A DNA stretch of 64,000 nucleotides from Apus apus (taxonomy: Eukaryota > Chordata > Aves > Apodiformes > Apodidae): the NCBI RefSeq assembly GCF_020740795.1, contig NC_067305.1:2046001-2110000 (forward strand), written 5' to 3'. This document shows positions 1-13,367 of the stretch, piece by piece. Position numbers and translations under genes: made by a program. Numbering within the stretch: position 1 is the stretch's first letter; every line of letters begins with the position of its first letter. Under the pieces are notes generated by a model. The model did no database searches. It saw nothing but the letters and a program-made list of their open reading frames with translations, and had not been told where the DNA came from.

Positions 1-1809
1 CTTCACCACTGGGAGGAAGTTCTTGGGGAAGGGAGTACCTAGGATGGAAGACACGACCATGAGAAACTGTCAGCAAAGTTAAAAGTGGTTCCTTGGGGCT
101 AAAATAAATGGATAAAATGGACAGATTGACACCAAAGGGTTTCTGCCTCTGGTGATTTCCAGTCCTCTCTCCTTTTTCCTTTCCTTTTGGATCAGAATTT
201 TCCCAGCACAGATTTCTTCAGTGGCAGTGCTGCACACCATTGACTGCTGCTGGAGTCTGAAAGCAAGAGACTGGCCTTGGAGATTCCCAGCAGCTCTTCC
301 AGCCTGATAAGAGTTTTCTTCTACTCCCATTTGGCATGTTTATATAAACAGTGCTGAGAACTGGACAGGAGCAAGCAAGTTCCCAAAAGAAAGAGCTGGT
401 GCTGTTAACTCCCCACAGCTATCTCTTATTCTGATACATCTTCAGCTCTTTGGTTATAAATTAAAGATGTTAAGGTCCTCTTTAAAGGCATCAGATCCTC
501 AGGAGAGTATCACAGTTTAAAGTTCACACAGGTCATTTCTGGAGGATCAAGGACTAGTTAAACCCTTTCAAGCGCTCTGCAAGAACTGCAGAGTTTCAGT
601 CGGCGTTAAGGGCAAGGAATCTGGCAAAAGCTGAGCTGAAAACAACAGTAACAATGAAAAAAACAACCCTCCTGCTGTCGGAAACTTGTCTTGCCTCCCT
701 GAAGAGAATAAACACCCTGCTCATGGTCCCCAGAGAGTCTTGCAGAAGAGTGCTCACCAAAGGCAGTGCAGCAGTCACTGGGGTGACAGGAGGAACGGGT
801 GGGGAGGATTTCAGCTGCTGAGGAACCAGCTGCTTATGGCCCTGCTCACGGCAGCTTTGAGCTGCCTTTTGGCATGGGTGAAGGAGCCCTGTGGATGCTC
901 GTGTGGCAGAGGCAGCAGATGTGTCCCAGACAGGGGCCAACTGCCTCCCATCAGGGTTCTGACAGGATAAACACTGGGGCAGGAGGGACAAACACCGGGG
1001 CAGGAGAGAAGCAGCTTGTCTTCTGCATCCCAGAACATGGGAACAATGGGTTCAATTACACCTACACTCAGTGTTTTAGACACCAAATTTTCACACCTTA
1101 TTCAACACAAAATAAACAAACAAAAAAAGCTAACTTCTCTGTCCCAAAGCCAGCTCATGAAGCTGCGTTTGGATATGCAGATTTAGGTGTTTTAGGCCAA
1201 ATTCTCATTTCCATCACCCTGGCAGTGGATGAAACACCAGCCCTCCCTGGTGCACATCTCAGCATCCCACCCAGCTGCAGCAGGCAGGCGAGCACATGCC
1301 AGGGAGCACGGAGCTGGAAAGGGCAGAGTCAGCTAACGAGGCTGTAATAACAAAGAGGCTAATTATGGAAACGTGGCCACCATCAGCAGGCTGATGCAGA
1401 GCACGCCTGTTGAGCCCAAGCTAGCAATCAGTTCTGAAAGAGCTGTCCATCAGGAGACCACGTCCAGCATGAACTACCCAAGAGTCATGGCAGAGGCTGA
1501 CTTTTCCAAGAGCAGCCTCTTGCTGTGGCTGCCTAGGCTTAGCTTGGCTTTCCTCGAGGTATCCGTGACTCCAAATGGGATCTGGTGCAGCTCTGGGTAT
1601 TTTAACACTCCAGAAGAGCTCTGAAGTTTCTCAGGTGCTCGGAATAGGTTACCAGCTGCCAAACTCTGAGCAGCACAAAAGGAAATAGCTCTGCTGCAAG
1701 GGTGACCTGTGCAACAGCATCTCCTGGACAAGAAACGGGACCCGAGGGCTTGAAGGAGAGGACTCTGCCCCAGCCTCCCCCTACCCAGTGCAACCGGAAC
1801 CCAACTCAC
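1..1809 (-). other. MOB3A: MOB3A intron (partial), after the first coding exon
   Basis: Sequence downstream (on the minus strand) of the GTGAGT donor at 1809. I looked for the C-terminal MOB3A exons, which would carry the zinc-binding histidines, and found none, so they lie left of the window. No CR1 copy or other recognisable element is seen here; the reading frames present have no recognisable family. Confidence 0.7.
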
Positions 1810-2227
1810 CAACGTTAGTGGGAAAGATGTCCTCGTTGTTGATCTGTACCTCAATCCAGTCCATCAGGAGGTTCATGTACTGGGGAGCAGACAGGGCGGT
1901 GGGTTTGCGGTACTTGTGCTCGTCCTGCCACCGGTACTCGTACTTGGGTCCCCCCGACATGACGGGGCAGGACTGCTCTGTGCAATAGTCACTGATGGTG
2001 CCGTAGATCAGGTTGATGCGGTTGAAGAAGTCCACCACGTGCACGGCCACCCAGTCGTTCTGCTCCTCTCCTGGCGGCAGCTGGACGGCGACTTTCAAGT
2101 CCAGGCCGGCGTTGAGGGAGGCTTGAGCCTTCTTGTGCAGCTCAAACCGCTGAGTCCCCGGCTCAAACTTGCGCTTGGGCCGGAAGGTTTTGTCTTTATT
2201 GAACACTTGCTTTAAAGCGTGGGACAT
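1810..2227 (-). CDS. MOB3A: MOB3A first coding exon (MOB kinase activator 3A), N-terminal 139 codons
   Basis: The translation starts MSHALKQVF and continues into a highly conserved Mob/phocein domain ending ...EDIFPTNVG at a GTGAGT donor in phase 1. Visible motifs are the [10 protein letters not shown] start of the Mob fold, [13 protein letters not shown], and the first half of the zinc site, Cys82 and Cys87 in a CX4C arrangement followed by [13 protein letters not shown]. The second half of the zinc site (two histidines) belongs to exons outside the window; the full protein is usually about 217 residues. Mob3 proteins are small adaptors related to the MOB1 co-activators of NDR/LATS kinases, and MOB3 itself has been linked to MST1. 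The ATG at 2227 has A at -3; the only in-frame codon further out is a GTG, not a plausible start. Assignment to MOB3A rather than the 3B or 3C paralogue rests on sequence plus AP3D1 synteny. Confidence 0.95.
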
Positions 2228-2362
2228 TTTTCTTCTCTTCTTTCTCTTTCCAGGTCCGTGGTGGTGACAGGCGGAGACGCGGCGCTGCTGGGCCACTTCC
2301 GCGGCCCGGCTGGGGCGACTCTGATCTTCACAGAAACCTCCCTCTGCTCATCTGGTCCTGAT
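2228..2362 (-). other. MOB3A: MOB3A 5' UTR portion of the first coding exon
   Basis: On the minus strand a pyrimidine-rich stretch ends in TTGCAG at 2363-2368, a good acceptor. It would leave 135 nt of 5' UTR before the ATG. No closer acceptor is convincing because the bases directly upstream of the ATG are purine-rich. Inferred from splice signals only. Confidence 0.55.
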
Positions 2363-5020
2363 CTGCAAGGCAGCACAGCAGGGCAGCGATTAGGAGCAGC
2401 TCTCTCCACAGGGAACCTTGCCTCAATCCCATAGGAAGAGATCTGGGATACCATCTGGGCTCTTGCCCCAGATCTGAGACCGGGGGGGGAGGCCAGTGCC
2501 AGCTTTTCCTGCCTCCCCCTTCTCTTCCCAGCCCAGCCTGCAGCAGAGCTCAGCTCTCAGAGGTGACCTGGGCTGAAGGAAGAGTCATCCCTGCAAGATC
2601 AGAGTGGGAGCAAGGGAACCAGCCCCAAAGGGAACCAGCTCCGAAGGGAAGAGATGTGACAGGAAGGGAAAAAATGAAATATTGAGGAGTAGTTCCCCCC
2701 CCTCCAGCTGCCCAGCCTGGTCACTGCAGGAGATGCTGCCACTCACCTGACACCACCACACCAAGAGGCCCAAACCCCACAGAAACAAGGAGCAACTCTA
2801 CCACCTATTCAGCTCCAATACACCAAATCATTTAGAAGGGTAAAACTTTCAGTTGGATTTTACCTGGACGAGATTTTTCACCAACACTGCCCCCCTTTGG
2901 AAACAAGCCTACTGAAAAGATAAGATCCCACAGCCCCACGTTCAGCTCTGTTGCCAGATGTACCCCAACAAAACAGCCGTTTAAGAAGGAGCTGCAGGTA
3001 CTGTCATGGTGCTAAAGACAGGACATGAAAGGGTGGAGGGGAACAAGAAGTCACAGCTCAGGCACCCAGAAAGAGAACATCCCAAAATAACAGCAGCTCT
3101 ACCAGCAGCCACAGCCTCTTCTGCAGGTGCAGACAGACCACAAACATATTTTTCACTTCATTTTAGTTCATTTCAAGTTGAAGGCTGGTTGAAAGCTGGA
3201 AGATCAGGGAAAGCTTGCCTTCCTCTTCCAGTCTGTGGAAGAGAATTAGCTCCAAGAGGGTGAGACACAAGATCTGAAAGGATGCTGACAAGAAACACAG
3301 CTCTGTTTATCTGTAGCTAATTATACCTCCTTTGTTCCCACATCCATCCCCTCGTTTAATTTGTGTCAAGCTGCTCTTTGATGGAAGCTTAAGGCAGAAA
3401 GCTGTGTACCAAAAATATTATTTTACACGTGCTGGATAGAGAAATAAGTAGAGTAACAGAAAATAATTAGAGCTGAATCTGGCAAATAACAGTTCCCACA
3501 ATTTTAGAAGAAAACAATCAAACAAATACCTTCCACAAAGCAGAAATCTACTCAGATTCATATTAAGCTGTAGTGTAGCTCAAATAGGTAAATAGTATCC
3601 TTAAATGTTGGCAAGAAAATCCCAAATTCAAGGTCAATACTAACTTAGAGACCAGCTGTGTTGTGACAAACAGATGCTGCATAGTGCTAATCAGTGCTGC
3701 TTCTCTGGAGAAAGATTAAAAAGATTTAAACCAAGGCCTCTTGTTTTCTTATTTAATTACAGCAAGGAAGAAAACCCAAACCACTTCAGTTCATCCCACT
3801 AAGAACAGGGTCAGTGTTTCCTAATGCTGCTTTTCCTCCAGGAATGGGCTCGGCAACCTCTGCTGTGCAGAGCAGAGAGATCCAAAACTCCTGCTGCAAC
3901 ATGAGGTATGACATGCACTGGGAGAAACCAAAAAATGATTTTCATGTGATTTGGTGAGATTCACCCTGGGCTGGAAGGGGAGTTCACTGAAGACAGCACT
4001 GCTAGAACAGCTGCTGTGACCCCATAAGGTGCTGTGTGAGAGTCAACAAGAGAAAACCCCCCCGAAAATGTGCCCTTATGAGGTGTCTGATCACACCACT
4101 GACATGGTTAGAGGAAGTAGTGAACAGCACAGAGGGACCTCTGAGCACGAGGCAGCAGCTTTGGTTACAGAGAGCTGTGTCACAGCCTCACCACATCCTG
4201 CAGCAAAGCCCCAAGGCGACCCGGTGGGGAGGAAGCACCAGGGACTGCGCCCACCCCACCGCGGTGCCACGTCCGGGCAGGACCAGCCTCCCAGTAACCA
4301 ACAATGTGGGCAGCAGGTGCTGAGTCTGCAGCGATTTCCAGCAGGAAATCCATCCCAGAGAGGTACTTGTAAGCAATGATTTCCTTACACTGGAGATGGA
4401 GGAAGAAACATCCTTTAACACAAACAAGCCATAAAGAAGCACAAGCATCGACCTCCATGAGCTCCCCAGAGGACCAGCAGCACCTTCAGCACAGCACAAC
4501 TCTGTTCCTACTTATTTTCTGTAGGATGTGTCTGATTCCAGTGACTCCACTGGCATCCCTGCTGGCCCCTGCAGCCAGGCACTGTCCCTTCTGCAGGACA
4601 CGTGTCTCAAGCAAGGGTCAGGCTGTGGCTCCAGGGCGCGGCACCAGGAAGAGAAGGGGGTGAAACAGGATGACAAAACTGCAGGGAAAAAAAAAAAACA
4701 AACTTCCCCTGGGCTTGGCCAGGCACATCAAGAAGCTCAACCCAACGATTTTCCAGAGGGAACTGTCATTTGAGCAGGCTTTTAATATGGCTTATTTGGC
4801 ATCAAGGCAGTGGCTGTCCTACAAAGGAACTTCCTCTCCCAGTGCAGACATCATTCCCAAGAACTGGGGAGCTCGACACAGCAGCCATCGTCTCTCAGAC
4901 GACTCAGCATCTGTCTGAAGGCATTAGGAAAATGAGTAGCTAAGACTTCAAGCAGATGCTGCCTGTTTAATTATGGTCTCTTACTGCAAGTGAGCTAAAA
5001 GAAACATTTAGCTCTAGGGA

Positions 5021-5035
5021 AAAAAAAAAAAAAAA
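5021..5035. repeat. Poly(A) tract
   Basis: Fifteen consecutive A followed by CA-rich, A-rich sequence to about 5055. Simple low-complexity sequence; no retroposed gene was recognised upstream of it. Confidence 0.7.
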
Positions 5036-6074
5036 CACAAAACAAACAACAAACCAGGCAGAGAGACCAAAAGCATCCCTGACATTGCTTGAAGATGATA
5101 TCACAGGAACAACACCTACTTGCAGAGGCAGGAGTCACAGCTCAGGCAGCACCAAGTCACTGCTTTTGCACCAAAGGGAAAGGAAAGGTTAGGAAAAAAT
5201 GAGATCTGGGACATGCAAAGCACCTGAATAGTATCTGCAAGCTCCGAAGATGAGGGAAAAACCCCATCCCCCATGAACAAACCTGCAGTACGTTTTGTTC
5301 ACTCCTCCTTTGCAGCCAGCCAAGATTACAGTACACGTCACCCGGGCTCAGGAGGACCTTGGCCACCCCTCCCCGTACAAACACCCCTCTGGCTGCCCCA
5401 AGGACACCAGGAGCACCTCGGTATCATCGTGCTGGTTAAGAAGGCAACTTGCCTGCCCAGCCAGGGCTGTCAATGCCTGGCTTCCCTTCCCAAAAGCTCA
5501 TTTTCTCCCCTCCCTCCCTGCTCGCACAGCTCCAGTCCCTGATTCCTCTGCTGCTCCTCTTCCCTCGCCAGGAACGGCAGATCCTGCCGCGTTGCTTTAC
5601 TTTTAAAACCAGGCTCCAGGTTGAGAAAGCCCAGGCAGTTGCTTCCCTGGCTCCTGGTTGCTTTTACACCCAACTCAGGGTATGAAGAAAGGAAATATAG
5701 TCACCTCCTGTGAAACACCTGGAAACTGCCTTCCCTTGCTAGCCTGCACAGCCATTCCGGGGCTTTCCAGGTGCGAGCAGCATTCCTGCTGGATCCTGCC
5801 CTCCCCACAGAGGCAGAACATCTGAAACCCTCTTCCAGGAGTCCCATGACTGCTCCGTCAGTGCCTGCCCCTAGCATTAACACCATGCAGGGGTTTAACA
5901 ACAGCCAGGGACCAAAAAAAACCCAAACAAACCAACCAAGGCAGCACATCAGCAAGTTCCTACCTGCGTTTCTGGCCTCGGCAGGTCACTCCACAATTGC
6001 TCGGCCCAACTCTGCAACTTCTACATGTGCTCGTAGGCACTGAGGCAAAGAGTTTCCTTTCTCAAAAAAGGGGA

Positions 6075-6098
6075 AAGAAGAAGAAGAAGAAAAAAAAG
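6075..6098. repeat. Short (GAA)n / A-rich microsatellite
   Basis: A run of AAG triplets passing into eight A. Short simple repeat inside the inferred MOB3A intron 1. Confidence 0.7.
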
Positions 6099-6879
6099 TC
6101 CTGTGTCTCGGGCAGCTGCAACCCGAGGGCTCCTGCAGGCTGGGGAGGGGTCAGAGAGGCAGCCACTTCCCTCCCAGTGACCCAGTAAGCAGGGCAGCTC
6201 ACATCCTGCCTCCTCTCTGCTAAGAGAGCCCTTCAGCAAACCCCAGCGAGCAAAGCATCGCTCAAAAGAATTGATTTCTCTAGTTTCCTTTTAGGGAAGC
6301 CACCCTGCTGTCCTGAGATGACACCAACATGGGCCTGCTGCTCAGCACCCACCCTGAGTCCAGCCAAAAAGCTCCTTCTGTGGCTGCTCATAATGGCAGC
6401 CCTTTGGACCCCGCCCTGCCCTCCAGGGGAAGTCACCTCAGTGTCACTCACCACTAACGATGTTGCTCAGGCCAGAGTTGCCATGGTCCCACCCCAGCCA
6501 GCCTGATAAAGCAGCCACGACGTATCAGCTGCACTGAGTGCTTCAAGTGAAAACCCAATTCGCAGAGCCAAGTGGCCTCAGAAGAGACAACTTAGACAAA
6601 AAACCAAAGTCGGACGCACACGCACATTTTTTCCATAACTTTCCCCCCCCCCCTCCTTCACAAATACCTTCCCACGGGCACTCTGCACTAGCTCAGTTTC
6701 TCAGTACAAGATGATTCTGGTTTTCTACAATCAAAGGAGAGATTTTAGAGTCAAGAGAAAGGTCAAGCCAGATTACAGCAAGCAGGGCTGGACTGGCACT
6801 AATGCCAGCCAGTTTGGAGCCAGTCTGGCAACCAAGGCAGCTCGTCTTCATAGGATGAGGGTTTTGGTTGCTCCAATAA

Positions 6880-7405
6880 CACAGTCACAGAGTGGTGGGG
6901 TTGGAAGGGACCTCTGGAGATCACCCAGCCCAACCCCCTGCCAGAGCAGGATCCCCTAGAGCAGATCCCACAGGAACACATCCAGGTGGGGTTGGAGTAT
7001 CTCCAGGGATGGAGACTCCACCACCTCCCTGGGCAGCCTGTCCCAGGGCTCTGTCACCCTCACACTCAGTAAGTGTTTCCTCATGTTTATTAGCTTGACC
7101 CTCCTGTGCTCCAGTTTGTGCCCATTGCCCCTTGTCCTGTCCCTGGGCACCCCTGAGCAGAGTCTGGCCCCATCCTCCTGCCACCCCCTGGAGATATTCA
7201 CCAGCACTGACCAGATCCCCCCTCAGCCTCCTTTTCTCTCAGCTGAGCAGCCCCAGCTCTCCCAGCCTTTCCTCCCAGGCAGATGCTCCGGCCCCCTCAG
7301 CATCTCAGTGCCCTGGGCTGGACCCTCTCCAGTAGCTCCTTGTCCTTCATGAACTGGGGAGTCCAAGTACTCCAGGTGAGGCCTCACCAGGGCAGAAAGG
7401 ATGAG
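6880..7405 (-). mobile_element. CR1 LINE fragment, 3' part
   Basis: The minus strand translates in part to a CR1 ORF2 C-terminus with the signature [21 protein letters not shown], here interrupted. The left edge matches the CR1 3' end (CACAGAGTGG then GGTTGGAAGGGACC on the plus strand). 5'-truncated; an older copy than the near-identical group at 17, 23 and 25 kb. Confidence 0.9.
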
Positions 7406-8841
7406 AAACAAGGGCTGTCCTAGTGCTCACCTCGGGCAGGGCTGCGCATGCTGCAGCAGGCGGGCCTGGCCTGGCCATTTATCATCCCTGCCAGACAGCA
7501 GCTCCACGTCAGCCAGCTTCCTGTCTGGCACCCAGTCCAGCCTCCTGGGCCAGGCCGCTGCCAATGGCTTCCCAAAATCTCATCATTCCCCCCTACAAAG
7601 TTCTGTCCTGGGGCTTCTGTCTTTTCCCCATGCTGCTGCAGGAGCTGCCCGGCCTCACCCTCAGCATCACCTTCTCTCCTTTTCCCCCCACACTTGCTCC
7701 TGGCAGCAGAAGCTCCTCTGAAGTTAAAGGAGAGGGAGCAGATCCAGCCCAGCTGAGACACAAGAGTTCAGCAATATCACAAGAGTGCACAGTATCCACC
7801 TTTTTCTTCTGGAAACTGCTGTAGTGGCACCCTCTGCAACAAACTTGACAGGGCCCTTCAATGCACATGTCAGATGTTGAATTCCCAAGGCTTAGGAAAA
7901 CAAAGAGCCCCTTCTATTTCTCCACAAAGTCAGTTTTAAGAAAGTCTTGCTGGTCACCAGCCACCCCCACACACTGCAATTTAAATCTGCTGCACAGTTT
8001 GGAAATTCCCAAGAAACTGTACACAAGCACTGGCATCTCCGGCACCCATCTCCCAGCACCCATCTCCCAGCACTTCCCAGAAAGAGGATTGCTTAGGAGA
8101 GGGACAGTTTTTTTACAGCCTCTAAGCCATGCAAATGCAAAGCCTATCTACATGGCCACATGCATATGAAAAGGAAACAGCATAATAAAAGATCCAATAA
8201 TAGTTCTACTGGGCTTTAATTGGTATTTTCTTTTTTCCTTGAAAGGCATCCAGATGCATGTTAAAGTGAAGTTAGTTTACATAATAAAGAGAAAAGTCCT
8301 GTTCAATTAGCCATAGCTGGGTTAGGAGAAGCTCTGGCAGAGCCCATCAGGAGCAGATGGAACTGCTGCTGCCCGGGGTAGAAGGTCCAGGTCACCCAGC
8401 AGCAAGAGGCATTTTCCAACAGGAGAACGTCAGGAGGAGGAGGGAGGAGCAGGCAGTTTAGTGCTCAGCCCTGAGCTCAGGATTTAGATCCAGAGCAGGC
8501 AGTGATGACAAGAGGGAGGTTCCGGGGTTTGTGTGAGGAGCTCACACCACCAGAGGACACTGAGGGGGGGCAGGTGAGGGGAGGAGCATGGATAGGGCTG
8601 GATAATCCTGTCTGGAGGGGAGAGGGAGGCTGCAAGGCCTTCAAACTCTGGACTGAATTTCCAGCTCCCTCACCCATCCAGGCATCCTCCCCACAGCCGC
8701 AGAGGGTGGAAAAGCCACAGGAGAAAGTATCTTGCATAAAAGATCACCCCTCCTACTTTCTCTTCCCCAAAAGGTCAGACAGCAGATGCTGCAATTTAAA
8801 ATATTCATTGGGAAGCCTAGAAGCGAATTATTTGTTTGTGT

Positions 8842-8955
8842 TCACGGGCAGGTTGGATGGGGCTCTGAGCAACCTGGTCAAGTGGGAGGTGTCCCCGCCC
8901 ATGCAGGGGGGTTGGATCTTTAAAGTCCCTTCCAACCCAAACCAGTCTGGGATGC
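8842..8955 (+). mobile_element. Short CR1 3'-end fragment
   Basis: Plus-strand sequence carries the CR1 3' terminal region: GGGCAGGTTGGATGGGGCTC, a GTGGGAGGTGTCC block, then AAGTCCCTTCCAACCCAAAC. Only about 115 bases remain. Confidence 0.9.
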
Positions 8956-9307
8956 TGAGACTGCAGCGTAACAGGAGCAGTTCTCAGAGCCCTGAGGGTT
9001 AGTGATCCAGGGCCAATTTTCTTGCCTTTTACGTGACATCTGCATCTATTGCAGTATCAGAGCTGCAGCTCTTCTGGAAGGTTTCCAGGGATGCCACTGA
9101 CACATCCAGGCTGGGATGAGGGCTGCATGTGGAGGCAGAGCTTATCTGCTGCAGGCTCTGCAGACTAAGCTGACAAGCTGGGTCACGACTCCAGGAGACA
9201 GGTTAACTGCACAGACAAATATTTCCAGGATAAACCACAGGCAGTGGGTGGCTGATGGCACGCTGAGAGCAGCTCTCTCTTTTCGAGGTCTGAGGGGCCA
9301 TGTTTTC

Positions 9308-9565
9308 ACAGAATCACAGAATGGTGGGGGTTGGAAGGGATCATCGAGTCCAACCGGCTGGCAGAGCAGGGTCACCCAGAGCAGGATGCACAGGATGGCA
9401 TCCAGGGGGGTTTGGAATGTTCCCAGGGAAGGAGACTTCACCACCTCTCTGGGCAGCCTGTCCCAGGGCTCTGTTACCCTCACAGGAAAGAAGTTTTTCC
9501 CTATGTTTGGTTAAACCTCGTGTTCCAGTTTGTGACCATTTTGCAGCCTGCTCCTTCAGAAAGGC
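9308..9565 (-). mobile_element. CR1 LINE fragment (older subfamily)
   Basis: Antisense of the CR1 3' end (ATCACAGAATGGTGGGGGTT on the plus strand). The minus strand encodes [18 protein letters not shown], the ORF2 C-terminus. It lies beside a second CR1 copy in the same orientation. Confidence 0.9.
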
Positions 9566-9571
9566 CTTTGC

Positions 9572-9850
9572 ATAAAATCACAGGATAGTTTGGGCTGGAA
9601 GGGACCTTAAAGATCATCCAGTCCCGACCCCCTCCATGGGCAGGGACACCTCCCACCAGCCCAGGCTGCTCCAAGCCCCATCCAACCTGCCCTTCAACAC
9701 TGCCAGGGATGGGGCAGCCACAGCTTCCCTGGGCAACCTGGGCCAGGCTCTCACCACCCTCACACTTCAGAATTCCCTCCTCATGTCTCACCTAAATCTC
9801 CCCTCTTGAGTTTTAATCCATCCCCCCTTGTCCTCTCACTGTCCCCCAGC
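9572..9850 (-). mobile_element. CR1 LINE fragment (young-type subfamily)
   Basis: Starts at AAATCACAGGATAGTTTGGG and continues through the CR1 3' module with GGGCAACCTGGGCCAGGCTC to a CCATCCCCCCTTGTCC block. It belongs to the same subfamily as the copies at 16.8, 23.1 and 25.0 kb and is 5'-truncated. Confidence 0.92.
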
Positions 9851-12800
9851 CTGGCTTTGTTCCCCACCACAGGACTCTTAAGGGGCAGTGTGATACTTAT
9901 CAAGTCCAAGCCATGAGCTACATGTTTCCTCCTGCTTTTGCAGGCTCCACATGATTGTCCTCCCTGGGCAGGGATATTTTTGAACCAACAGCAGTTTCAT
10001 CTTATTCTAACTTCGGGATCTGCCCCCACCCAAGGAAAAGGTAACATGGGTTTGGAGCATGAATTTTGCCTTAGGCTGCCAAAATGACAGCAGGATTTTC
10101 ACAGCATGGCTACGGGTTGGGGATCACAGGAGGTACCAGGGCCATGAGCTCCTTCACCCAGGGATGGAGCACGAGCTGGCCACACGGCCAACCCTCCCCA
10201 TGGCAGGGCTAATCCCACCAAACAAACCTCTTCTCCCCATGTCACTATTATGCTTTTGGAAGAAAAGCAGTATTGTTTCTCACTGAAAGCAGATGCCCAC
10301 GAGGCCTGCTCTTCCCCTCCACGAGGAGATATGGCAGGAACCCAACACATTAGCATGTCTCCAGGCAAGGAATAAGCCCACTGATGTGGAGCTAGAGATC
10401 ACCCCAAGATTAACCACATCTTAAGACCTCCTGCCACACAGCGAGAGGTAAAAGAAAGAAGAAAGGCCCAGACAGCAGCCCTGGAAGAAGCCTGAAGTTA
10501 AGATGAAGAAAAAAAAAATGACAGAGCTTTTTCAGTGCAGCCATGGGTCTGACTCAGCTCCTGCTTCCAACTGAAACAGGTTTGGGATGACTCGAGCCCA
10601 TTTTCTGTTTCATGGGTGCCCTGGGAGCCAGCAGAGAGGCACCCAGCCAGAGCTGTGGTGCTCCCAAACCCAGCTGGCACCCGGGAATCACAGCACTGTC
10701 CCCAGGCAGGGGAGGACAAGGGACAATTCCAGCACCACAGCACAGGGGATGTCCAGCAGCGTCACCTCTGCCTCTTCTCAAACTGACTCAGCAACCACAA
10801 AGACAAGCACCTGGGGATTTCATCCAGGCTCTTCTGGAGGAAGTCAAAACTGCCACAGTGCGATGGATTTTTTTTTGCACTGGCTTTGCACACTTGGAAA
10901 AACGAGTATTTTTTTTTCCTGGCCTTCACTGTCTCTGTTTCTCCACATCCCCTTCACATACTCAGAGCAACAACTGGCCCAGGATCCCACTATCATTTCA
11001 TCAGGAGCAGAAGAGCATTTTTAGCACAACAGCAGCTCCAGAGGGAAGCAAAGCCACAGACCAAAGCAGGAATCCCAGATAACTCTGCCTCCCAGGGGCA
11101 CCTGGGAAAGGGAGGATAAAGATACAGCCTAAGGTGCAATCTTTATTGAAATCATTAGCTGGGTATTACTTATTTCTGAAGATAAGCTCCTAAACCTCCA
11201 GCAAAGCTGGTTACGGATCCACTTACAAGCAGCATTTATGGCTCAGGTATCATGAAATATTTGCTTGTCTTATAAGAAATTAAAACTTACAAGTTGCAGG
11301 CAATTCTTGTCCCAGATCTGAACACTGTGACAGGACCAAGTAGGCTTTGCAATCTCTCTTCTCTGACCCCACAGACTTTCACTGCTGACAAAATAAACAT
11401 TTTCCCTCTGTGTGCCATGGCCAGATTCCCAGCCCATTTGCAGAAAAGCAGGAGTCATGGCACACATCAGTACAGCCCAACCTCCACAAATGGGACCAAA
11501 TCTCCCCATTTGAGTCCAGGTGTTCCTTCACATCCCATCAAAGGGCCACAACAGAGCCAAATGTGGCCATGAAAGCATCTGGCAAACAGCTCCTGCACTA
11601 GAGAAGAGCTAAAGGCATGAAGGAGAACTCTGCTTGAGGTGCTTTGAGCTCCCTAAGCCTCAGCTAAGCAGGCAAGAGAGCCCCTTTCCATTTGTGTACC
11701 ATGGCACAGTTGACTGTGCAACCCCAAGAAATGTGTCCAAAAGAGCATCCCAGATCCTGAAAGGTGAGCCAGGCCCAGGGAACCAGCTCCCTGCTCAGCA
11801 CCTCAGCATAAACCAAGAGCACCAGTTTTTGCTGCCACACCACTGAACTGGCATGAATTCCCAGCACTCCTCCCTGTCGGGGGATTTTCAAAGGTCACCA
11901 GCTCACCCCCCACTCAAGTTCACTTCACAAGTCCGTGACTAAGACAGAAAGTGAATCTAAGATATGGAATACAGAGTCCAAGAAATGACAACAGATAAAG
12001 ACAGAGTTGGAGCTGAGCCTCAAGCAGGAAGCAGAGTGCAAGGACAAAGCCCTGGGGACTCTGATAAACAGGTGGCTGGGGAAACTTCCCATCTCCCAGC
12101 AAAAATGCCCCCCCTGTCCTGCAACCTGGCAAAGATTTCCAGACCGGAAAGAAGTTTTAAACAAAGAAGGGATGGAAATTGAGAAAGTGTGGCCACTCAT
12201 CAGCTCCAAGCACCAGGAGAAGGGGATTGTGCCTTTCACTAGCACCAGGACCCATGAGAGAGATGCTTCTTCCCAACATCTGTGCAGCACACTGGGCAAC
12301 TTCAAATTCCTTTTCCCTCTCTCTCCGGAGGACTTCCTGCCCCTTCCTTTTTTTGTCTGTCCTTCTCACACACAGGAACAGCTTTCTTTGAAGGAGCTGA
12401 GATTATTTTACTGCAGATCCCAGCAGAGCCAGCGACTGTAAGATGAGCATTCCTGGGCTCACAGGAAGAGGCAGGAGCAAGAGTTTGCTTTCAAGCATCA
12501 CAAGTTCTCCCTCATGACAGCCAAGTCCCAGCTCACCATGATCAGAAAACAGCAGAGAACTCCCCATTCACCCCAGGCAATTAAAAGACTGAGGAGTTTG
12601 AACTCCAGGATTATACCTTGACCTATGACAGAAACGCTTATTAGCACAGATAAGAGGACAGTGGGGAAGGAGGTGGAATAAAATACCAAGAGTATCAAGC
12701 TGTAACTTCACGGTGGCGCTGGCAAAACCCTGACTCTCTGTGCTGGTGGTTTTTTTTTTGCCTCATGAACAAGACTTTTGATTTGCAGCGGGTACCCCCG

Positions 12801-13037
12801 AGCCAGACAGGCAAGCCCTGCGGCGGGGAGGGGGCAGCATCCCCACAGCAGCTCGGGACAGTCACTGCTCCCCGCTGGAGATGTGTCTCCTCCAGGCTGC
12901 CAGAACCTCTCCGTGCAGCCCCCCCGGGCTGGAGCAGGGGCTCTGGGGCCTCCTCCCCGGGCCAGAGAAACGGGCTTCGATACTCAGCGAGCACGAAGCC
13001 ATCAGAAACTCCCTCGGAACCGCCTGCCGCGCGCGGG

Positions 13038-13115
13038 AAAAAAAAAACCCAAACAAACAGAAATAACTCAAAAAAAAACAAAAAAAAAAACCAAAACCAA
13101 AACAAAACCCACCAA
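13038..13115. repeat. A-rich low-complexity tract (CAAAA/CCAAAA units)
   Basis: About 78 bases of A-runs broken by single or paired C. It marks the left edge of the CpG island; the pyrimidine tract lies on its other side. Confidence 0.8.
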
Positions 13116-13367
13116 GACGAGAGCAGATGTGGAAGCCGCCGTTCAACAGGTCGCTGGGCACGGCCGGCCCGGCCCGCCGGGACCCCCCAGCCGAGCAGGG
13201 GCAGCCCCGGGCACGGCCACCCTGGGGGGCTGGGGGGCCCCGCGCGGACCCCCCCCCCAAGGCCCTCCCGCCCCAGGGCCGCGGCCCGGCCCTCGCTCCC
13301 CTCACAGGTCCCCCCACCAGCCCCCCTGCCTCAGGCCCTGCAGGGCCCTGACCCCCCCGAGGCCCTT

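Noticed and set aside
1781..2296. MOB3A N-terminal extension of 23 residues upstream of MSHALKQ
   Set aside because: It would need to start at a GTG codon; no in-frame ATG exists upstream, and the ATG at 2227 matches the family start.
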